In this document: in pieces, positions 58,260-64,000 of the stretch
Numbering within the stretch: position 1 is the stretch's first letter
How the letters are laid out: each line of letters starts with the position of its first letter
Assembly: GCA_947245585.1 (NCBI GenBank)
Contig: CAMXPV010000015.1
Span: forward strand, 1-64,000
Length of the DNA stretch: 64,000 bases
Origin: an uncultured Lachnospiraceae bacterium
GTDB lineage: Bacteria; Bacillota; Clostridia; Lachnospirales; Lachnospiraceae
Direction of reading: 5' to 3'
The notes under the pieces: generated by a model
Told to the model about the DNA's origin: nothing
Seen by the model: the letters and a program-made list of their open reading frames with translations, nothing else
The model's database searches: none
Made by a program: the position numbers and the translations under genes

Positions 58260-60470
58260 ATGAACATTACTTATAACGAAAAGAACCGAATCTTTAAACT
58301 GGACACGCCCCATACAAGTTATTGTATTGGCGTTGTGGATGTTGAGAACTTTCTGGGGCATGTCTATTATGGCAGAAAGCTGTCGAATGACGATCTGGCC
58401 TACCTGATGCGGATCGGGGAACCGCCCTTTGTGCCGTCGGAAAACAACAGGGACAGAACTTCCTTTTTGGATACTTTTCCTATGGAATATACAGGTCATA
58501 ATCTTGGAGATTACAGAGACAGCACGCTTTCTGTGCGTACCCTGTCGGGCCATACGGGCGTGTCTTTAGCCTATGTGTCGCATCGCATTTACGACGGGAA
58601 GGAGCCGCTTACAGGACTGCCTGCAACGTTTGGCGAAAAGGACGAATGCAGGACGTTGGAGATTACCTGTGAGGATAAGGTATTAAAATTGCAGGTTGTG
58701 TTGTCTTACAGTATTTTTGCGGACACGGATGCGATCGCCAGAAGCGTTCGTGTAGCAAATCAAAGCGGCGAGGCGGTTTATCTTACCAAGGTGATGAGCG
58801 CCTGTATCGATATGGATAACGATTGTTATGAAATGATAACCCTGCACGGTTCCTGGGCGAGAGAGCGTGCGATTTCCACCTATCCGATCAGGAAGGGGAA
58901 GCAGAGTGTTGGATCGGTGCGCGGCGAGTCAAGCCATCAGGAGCACCCTTTTATGGCGTGGAAGAGTCCGAAGGCCACGGAGGAAACAGGGGATGTCTAT
59001 GCCATGAATTTTGTCTACTCGGGGAATTTCCTCGCCCAGATCGAGGAGAGCCAGTTTGGCAGTATCCGTGCCATGATGGGCATTCATCCGGAGGACTTTT
59101 GTTGGAAGTTAGAGCCGGGGGACAGCTTTCAGGCTCCGGAGGTTATCTGCATATATTCGGCTGAGGGGCTTGGCGGCATGACGAGAAACTTCCATGACCT
59201 CTATCGCAATCATTTGATCCGGGGTGTCTATAAGGATAAAAAGCGGCCCGTGCTTATCAACAACTGGGAGGCGACTTATTTTGACTTTGACACAAACAAG
59301 CTTCTGGGGATTGCGAGGCAGGCTTCCGCGCTCGGTATCGAGATGTTGGTGATGGACGACGGGTGGTTTGGCCATAGGAATGACGATAACACTAGCCTTG
59401 GAGACTGGTTTGTCAATGAGTCGAAGATTGACGGCGGATTGAAACATCTGGTAGATGAGGTCAATAAGCTGGGGATGAAGTTTGGTATTTGGGTAGAGCC
59501 GGAAATGATTTCTCCTGAGTCTGATTTATACAGAGAACATCCCGACTGGGCGATTCAGATTCCCGGCAGGGTGGGGAGCCTTGGAAGGAACCAGTACGTG
59601 CTTGATCTGACCAGAAAGGAAGTGCGCGACTGCATTTATGATAGGATCGCGGCCGTTTTGCGAAGCGCGAATATCGAGTATGTGAAGTGGGATATGAACA
59701 GGCAGCTTTCCGACTTCGGCAGTTACGGTCTTCCGGCGGACAGGCAGGGAGAATTGATACATAGGCAGACCCTTGCGCTCTATGAGATGCAGGATCGGCT
59801 GACAAAAGATTTCCCGAATCTGCTTTTGGAGAACTGCTCCGGCGGCGGCGCAAGATTCGATCCGGGTATGCTTTACTACAGTCCGCAGATTTGGTGTTCC
59901 GACGATGCGGATGCGGTAGAACGGCTGTCGATTCAAGCGGGCACGGCGATGATCTATCCGCTGTCTACCATGGGCGCGCATGTTTCCGACTGCCCCAATC
60001 ACACGGTGGGCAGGACGACGCCCTTTAAGACAAGGGGGTATGTGGCTTTGGCCGGAACCTTTGGCTATGAACTGGATGTGACGAAGATTCCGGAAAAAGA
60101 TCGGGAGATGATCCCCGAACAGGTGGCCATGTATCATAAGTACAACGATCTTGTGCGGCAGGGAGATTATTACCGCATCGCCCACTATGCCGACAATCAT
60201 TTCTATGATTGCTATGCGGTGGTGGCGAAGGACAAGAGCGAGGCGCTGGTCACGTACATTCAGGTGTTGGGCAGGCCGAATTTCCATAGCAGACGAATCT
60301 GCATACCGGGACTTGACCCGGACAGAACCTATGTGATTGAGAATGCGGCGGACTGGCCAGAGATCGGGCAGATTGAGTACCGGGGCGATACCCTGCATTA
60401 TGCGGGCATCAATATCCCGCCACTTTGGGGTGATTTTCTCGGAAAGCTTATTCATCTCAAGGCGCGGTAA
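58260..60470 (+). CDS. GH36 alpha-galactosidase
   Basis: 736 residues. N-terminal beta-supersandwich, then the catalytic barrel: LVMDDGWFGHRNDDNTSLGD, KFGIWVEPEMISPES, the nucleophile Asp in EYVKWDMNRQ and the acid/base Asp in PQIWCSDDADAVER. It has no signal peptide. It releases galactose from raffinose-type sugars or galactomannan fragments inside the cell. It lies 18 bases after glpK and 38 bases before the aminotransferase; a shared transcript is possible. Confidence 0.94.
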   Translation: MNITYNEKNRIFKLDTPHTSYCIGVVDVENFLGHVYYGRKLSNDDLAYLMRIGEPPFVPSENNRDRTSFLDTFPMEYTGHNLGDYRDSTLSVRTLSGHTGVSLAYVSHRIYDGKEPLTGLPATFGEKDECRTLEITCEDKVLKLQVVLSYSIFADTDAIARSVRVANQSGEAVYLTKVMSACIDMDNDCYEMITLHGSWARERAISTYPIRKGKQSVGSVRGESSHQEHPFMAWKSPKATEETGDVYAMNFVYSGNFLAQIEESQFGSIRAMMGIHPEDFCWKLEPGDSFQAPEVICIYSAEGLGGMTRNFHDLYRNHLIRGVYKDKKRPVLINNWEATYFDFDTNKLLGIARQASALGIEMLVMDDGWFGHRNDDNTSLGDWFVNESKIDGGLKHLVDEVNKLGMKFGIWVEPEMISPESDLYREHPDWAIQIPGRVGSLGRNQYVLDLTRKEVRDCIYDRIAAVLRSANIEYVKWDMNRQLSDFGSYGLPADRQGELIHRQTLALYEMQDRLTKDFPNLLLENCSGGGARFDPGMLYYSPQIWCSDDADAVERLSIQAGTAMIYPLSTMGAHVSDCPNHTVGRTTPFKTRGYVALAGTFGYELDVTKIPEKDREMIPEQVAMYHKYNDLVRQGDYYRIAHYADNHFYDCYAVVAKDKSEALVTYIQVLGRPNFHSRRICIPGLDPDRTYVIENAADWPEIGQIEYRGDTLHYAGINIPPLWGDFLGKLIHLKAR

Positions 60471-60508
60471 AGCAGGTTTGCGATTGAAAAAGAAAGAGGG
60501 TAACGGTA

Positions 60509-61693
60509 ATGATTGTACAGAAGTATAAAGATATGTTAAAAGGAAAATCAGTGATCCGGCAGCTTTCCGAGTTTGCCACGGCGCGGGGAAAAGAGATTGG
60601 CTATGAGAATGTGTTTGATTACAGTCTCGGCAATCCGTCTGTGCCTGTGCCGCAGGAATTTACGGACATTATGATTAAAATGCTGCAGCAAAAAAATCCT
60701 ATGGAACTGCACGGCTACAGCCAGAGTCTTGGTATCCCTTCCGTCAGGGAGAAGGTGGCGGCTTCCCTCAACAAGAGATTCGGGATGAATTATACGGGGA
60801 ATCATATTTTTATGACCACCGGCGCGGCGGGGGCCATTGCCCATGCCCTGCGGTGCGTGTCGGAGCCGGGGGATGAAGTTCTCACCTTTGCGCCCTATTT
60901 TCCGGAGTACGGGCCCTATGTGAATCTGACAGGGGCAAAGTTAAAGGTGGTGCCTGCGGACACAGAAAGTTTTCAGGTGAATTTTGATGCGTTTGAGGAG
61001 ATGCTCACAGAGAAGGTGGCGGCGGTTCTTATTAATACGCCGAACAACCCGTCGGGCATGGTATACTCTACGGAGACGATTCAAAAGCTTGCCCGGATTA
61101 TGGAGGAAAAACAAAAGCAGTATGGACATGATATTTTCCTGATTTCGGACGAACCATACAGGGAGATTGTGTTTGCGGGTGTGGATGTCCCTTATCCGTC
61201 AGCGTTCTATGATAACTCGCTTTCCTGCTATTCCTTTTCCAAGTCCCTTTCTCTTCCCGGAGAGCGGATTGGCTATGTGGCGGTGAATCCGAAGTGCACG
61301 GATGCGGATGTGATCAGCGTGATGTGCAGCCAGATTTCCAGAGGAACGGGACACAACTGCCCGCCCTCCATCATTCAGCTTGCGGTGGCCGAAGTGCTTG
61401 ACCTGACGGCAGATCTTTCGGTGTATGAGACAAATATGAATATTTTATATCAGGAGCTGACAAGCCTTGGATTTGAATGTGTGCGTCCGGGCGGGACTTT
61501 CTACATCTTCCCGAAGGCCCCGGAGGCGGATGCGGTGGCGTTTTCCGAGAAGGCAAAGAAGTATGACCTGATCGTCGTGCCCAGCGACACTTTTGGCGTG
61601 GAAGGGTATTTCAGACTTGCTTACTGTATCGACACGGAGAAGGTGGAGCGTTCTCTTGACGCGTTTCGGAGGCTCATGAAAGAGATGTATTAA
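60509..61693 (+). CDS. PLP-dependent class I/II aminotransferase
   Basis: 394 residues. MTTGAAGAIAHALRCV, INTPNNPSGMVYS, ISDEPYREIVF and the Schiff-base lysine in YSFSKSLSLPGERIGYVA are clear. The C-terminal Arg for substrate carboxylate is in FRLAYCID. It probably acts on aspartate or a related amino acid. AGAGGG lies before ATG 60509. Confidence 0.9.
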   Translation: MIVQKYKDMLKGKSVIRQLSEFATARGKEIGYENVFDYSLGNPSVPVPQEFTDIMIKMLQQKNPMELHGYSQSLGIPSVREKVAASLNKRFGMNYTGNHIFMTTGAAGAIAHALRCVSEPGDEVLTFAPYFPEYGPYVNLTGAKLKVVPADTESFQVNFDAFEEMLTEKVAAVLINTPNNPSGMVYSTETIQKLARIMEEKQKQYGHDIFLISDEPYREIVFAGVDVPYPSAFYDNSLSCYSFSKSLSLPGERIGYVAVNPKCTDADVISVMCSQISRGTGHNCPPSIIQLAVAEVLDLTADLSVYETNMNILYQELTSLGFECVRPGGTFYIFPKAPEADAVAFSEKAKKYDLIVVPSDTFGVEGYFRLAYCIDTEKVERSLDAFRRLMKEMY

Positions 61694-61740
61694 ACACGGC
61701 GGCAGAAATGTAAGCCAACAGACAGGAAAGGGTGTTTACT

Positions 61741-62595
61741 ATGATGTATCAGGCAGGACTGGTTCTGGAGGGCGGCGGTATGAAAGGCGTTTATACTGCC
61801 GGTGTCCTGGACTTTTTTATGGATAAGGAAATTTGGTTTGCAAGCTGCTACGGCGTTTCGGCGGGAGCTTGTCATCTTTGCAATTACATGTCGGGACAGC
61901 GGGGACGGTCTTTGCGTATCAGCGTCAATTATCTGGATATGAAGCAGTACTGCGGCGGATGGAGCTTGCTTCGGACGGGAGATTTGTTTGGCGTGGATAT
62001 GAATTACAGCCTGATTCCCAATTATCTGGATCCCTATGACTTTGATGCGGCCGCCAGATTTGAGGGAAAGGCCTTTGCGGTGGCTACGAATATCAGAACG
62101 GGAAAACCGGACTATCTGCCGATGAAGGATCTGCGAAAGGATATCATAGCAGTGAGGGCTTCCAGTTCCCTTCCGTTGGTGTCCCGAAATGTGGAGGTGG
62201 AAGGGGAGCTGTATCTGGACGGCGGTATCAGCGATCCCATTCCGGTCAGGCAGTCCGGACGGGACGGAAACCGGAAAAATGTGATTATTATGACAAAGGA
62301 GGAGGGCTTTGTCAGAGAACCTGTCGGTGCCCAGCTTGCGCTGTTAAAGGCGCGTTACCTGCGCTATCCCAAAGTGTATGAGCTGATGCGGGAACGGCAT
62401 CTGTCCTACAATGCCACCGTGCAGTATATTGAGGAGAAGCAGAAAAAGGGAGAGCTGTTTGTGATCCGCCCGAAACGGAAAAGCGAAGTCGGCAGAATCG
62501 AGAAGGATAAGGAAAAGATGAGGGCGCTCTATGAGGAGGGCTATCTTGACGCGCAGGAATGCTATGCGGAACTGATGGAATATTTACGTGGATAA
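61741..62595 (+). CDS. Patatin-like phospholipase (RssA/YjjU-type)
   Basis: About 284 residues from ATG 61741 (AGGAAAGG upstream). The oxyanion hole GLVLEGGGMKGVYTAGVLD, the nucleophile elbow YGVSAGA (G-x-S-x-G) and the catalytic Asp in YLDGGISDPIPV form the patatin dyad. It has a C-terminal basic helical part. It likely hydrolyses acyl chains of membrane lipids. It starts about 48 bases after the aminotransferase. Confidence 0.88.
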   Translation: MMYQAGLVLEGGGMKGVYTAGVLDFFMDKEIWFASCYGVSAGACHLCNYMSGQRGRSLRISVNYLDMKQYCGGWSLLRTGDLFGVDMNYSLIPNYLDPYDFDAAARFEGKAFAVATNIRTGKPDYLPMKDLRKDIIAVRASSSLPLVSRNVEVEGELYLDGGISDPIPVRQSGRDGNRKNVIIMTKEEGFVREPVGAQLALLKARYLRYPKVYELMRERHLSYNATVQYIEEKQKKGELFVIRPKRKSEVGRIEKDKEKMRALYEEGYLDAQECYAELMEYLRG

Positions 62596-62675
62596 TCTGT
62601 AAGATTTTCGAGTTGTACTGCTCATCAATATATATAAATATAATAGAACGATAGAAAGAAAGGATAAAGTATGGA

Positions 62676-63500
62676 ATGGATATCATAGAAATTTTAAAGG
62701 CGGTGCTCTTTGGCATTGTGGAGGGCATCACGGAATGGCTTCCCATCAGCAGTACCGGGCACATGATTCTTCTAAATGAGTTTGTGACCTTGAACGTGAG
62801 CGAGGATTTTTGGGAAATGTTTCTCGTGGTGATTCAGTTGGGGGCGATTTTGGCGGTAGTGCTCCTTTTCTGGAATAAAATTTTTCCTTTTCATTTTAAG
62901 GAAAAGCCGGTGGTGCAGAAGGATATTTTTATCCTCTGGTTTAAAATTCTGGTGGCCTGTATTCCGGCAGCAGTGATAGGGCTGGCTTTTGACGATGTGC
63001 TGGATGCTCTTTTTTATAACCCGTGGTGTGTGGCAATCGCCCTGATTGTGTTTGGTGTCGCCTTTCTTGTGATTGAGAACCGAAACAAATCCGTGCGGCC
63101 AAAGATTACAAAACTCAGTGAGATCACTTACACAACTGCGCTGCTGATTGGCGTTTTTCAGCTGATTGCGGCTGTCTTTCCGGGGACGTCCCGCTCCGGG
63201 GCAACCATACTGGGGGCGTTAATGATCGGCGTATCGAGGACGGTTGCGGCGGAATTTACCTTCTTTTTGGCAATTCCCGTGATGTTGGGGGCAAGTCTTT
63301 TGAAGCTCGTCAAGTTCGGCTTTGCATTTACGAAAGATGAGATTGTCATTCTGGCAGTGGGAATGGCAGTGGCTTTTGGGGTGTCGGTGGCAGTGATCCG
63401 GTTCCTGATGGGATATATAAAAAAGCATGATTTTAAAGTATTTGGATGGTATCGTATCGTGCTCGGCGCGGTGGTGCTCTTATACTTTACATGCTGTTAA
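62676..63500 (+). CDS. uppP: Undecaprenyl-diphosphatase
   Basis: 274 residues, about eight membrane segments. BacA-family motifs: GIVEGITEWLPISSTGHMIL near residue 15 and FPGTSRSGATILGALMIG near 170. It recycles undecaprenyl pyrophosphate to the monophosphate for peptidoglycan and wall-polymer synthesis and confers bacitracin tolerance. An AAAGGA lies 12 bases before ATG 62676, and AT-rich -10-like sequences are upstream. Confidence 0.94.
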   Translation: MDIIEILKAVLFGIVEGITEWLPISSTGHMILLNEFVTLNVSEDFWEMFLVVIQLGAILAVVLLFWNKIFPFHFKEKPVVQKDIFILWFKILVACIPAAVIGLAFDDVLDALFYNPWCVAIALIVFGVAFLVIENRNKSVRPKITKLSEITYTTALLIGVFQLIAAVFPGTSRSGATILGALMIGVSRTVAAEFTFFLAIPVMLGASLLKLVKFGFAFTKDEIVILAVGMAVAFGVSVAVIRFLMGYIKKHDFKVFGWYRIVLGAVVLLYFTCC

Positions 63501-63590
63501 ATCCATAAAATATAGGGTTCTTGCAGGGCTTTTCTGTCAATTCGTATAAGATTTTATAATAAAAATTAACTATTTGTTACAGATTGTTAG

Positions 63591-63619
63591 TTGACAGTCC
63601 CGCATAATTGGGATAATAT
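63591..63619 (+). promoter_or_regulatory. Near-consensus sigma-A promoter of the DUF6465-like gene
   Basis: TTGACA (63591-63596) and TAATAT (63614-63619) are separated by exactly 17 bases, about 58 bases before the start codon at 63677. The quality of the match suggests strong expression. Confidence 0.7.
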
Positions 63620-63676
63620 ACACATATGAAAAGGCTGATTTAGATTTATAAGTAGGAGTGGGGAAGGAGAGTACCA

Positions 63677-64000
63677 ATGGCAGAGATCAAGAAACCGGCC
63701 GTAAAGCCGGAAGCTACGAAAGCGGCAGATACAAAGACATCGACAGTGACAACACCAGTGGCAGCACCTGCGGCAAAAGCTGCGCCTGTAGCAGAGAAAG
63801 CTAAGGCGGAGACCAAGACAGAAGTAAAAGAGACGGCGGCTAAGAAGCCGGGCAGAAAACCGTCAGCTAAGAAGCCGGGCAGAAAGCCGGCGGCAGCGAA
63901 GAAGGAGACAACTAAGACTACTACAACCAGAAAAGCGGCTGTGAAAGAGACAATTCATGTACAGTTTGCGGGCAAGACCTATTCTGCAGATGAATTGGTT
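63677..64000 (+). CDS. Histone-H1-like, lysine/alanine-rich DUF6465-type protein (partial)
   Basis: 108 residues are visible and the frame runs off the window. The first 85 residues are almost only Lys, Ala, Thr, Pro and Glu, with two copies of the motif AAKKPGRKP / SAKKPGRKP, which resembles AT-hook and H1-tail sequences. A structured part then begins (ETIHVQFAGKTYSADELV), typical of the DUF6465 domain seen in Lachnospiraceae. GGAAGGAGAG precedes ATG 63677. A basic tail of this type suggests DNA binding or nucleoid compaction; this is inferred, not shown. Confidence 0.75.
   Translation, partial: MAEIKKPAVKPEATKAADTKTSTVTTPVAAPAAKAAPVAEKAKAETKTEVKETAAKKPGRKPSAKKPGRKPAAAKKETTKTTTTRKAAVKETIHVQFAGKTYSADELV

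Overview
The window reads as a chromosomal segment of an anaerobic Firmicute, most likely a member of the Lachnospiraceae. Indications are the uvrC-hprK-ROK kinase-murB-rapZ-whiA-HPr-like gene order, an Amt-PII fusion, DUF4474 and lysine/alanine-rich DUF6465-type proteins, AGGAGG ribosome sites, and many carbohydrate genes (GH2, GH3, GH36, GH51, an ABC sugar importer). I cannot name a genus. No rRNA, tRNA, CRISPR array or intact insertion sequence was seen.

Bases 1-3500 are accessory. A 437-residue TnpB/Cas12f-like protein keeps its zinc ribbon but has lost all three RuvC acidic residues (A259, P343 and R422 at the expected positions). It is followed by about 300 non-coding bases full of perfect hairpins, which look like a guide-RNA (omega RNA) scaffold. 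A gene for an AAA ATPase joined to a PD-(D/E)XK nuclease domain follows. The inferred system is an RNA-guided DNA-binding protein that no longer cuts, similar in concept to TldR repressors.

Bases 3530-12490 are a cell-surface glycopolymer locus. Its first half is decaying: a split CDP-glycerol glycerophosphotransferase-like gene, a second one with an in-frame TAA, a GAPDH-like fragment fused to a 5'-truncated gene, and a UDP-galactopyranose-mutase-like gene with an in-frame TAG. The second half is intact: a GT2 glycosyltransferase, a Stealth phosphotransferase and a DXD glycosyltransferase. Three proteins of the locus carry a similar GxGxxG Rossmann-like module. A GatD-like alcohol dehydrogenase follows.

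Bases 13700-19500 hold an Rpn-type PD-(D/E)XK protein, a MUG-family DNA glycosylase, an MFS efflux pump behind a short leader peptide and nested hairpins (a probable translational attenuator), and a GH3 glucosidase. Bases 19500-32700 are core genes: pyrG, ftsH, uvrC, hprK, a ROK glucokinase, murB, rapZ, whiA, a Crh-like HPr paralogue with Glu15 in place of the phosphorylatable His, a lipid kinase and a class II fructose-bisphosphate aldolase. HprK and the Crh-like protein together suggest Ser46-based carbon catabolite control.

Bases 32700-64000 carry transport and sugar metabolism: an AGCS amino-acid symporter and an Amt-PII ammonium transporter, each with a promoter followed by an intrinsic-terminator hairpin in its leader; a GH51 arabinofuranosidase divergent from an AraC regulator; an unrecognised 373-residue protein flanked by palindromes; cyclophilin; an AraC regulator followed by a sugar ABC importer and GH2 beta-galactosidase; a CotH-like protein; pyruvate kinase; a metallophosphoesterase; a DUF4474 protein; an AEC transporter; glycerol kinase; GH36 alpha-galactosidase; an aminotransferase; a patatin-like phospholipase; UppP; and the start of a histone-H1-like DUF6465 protein cut by the window edge.
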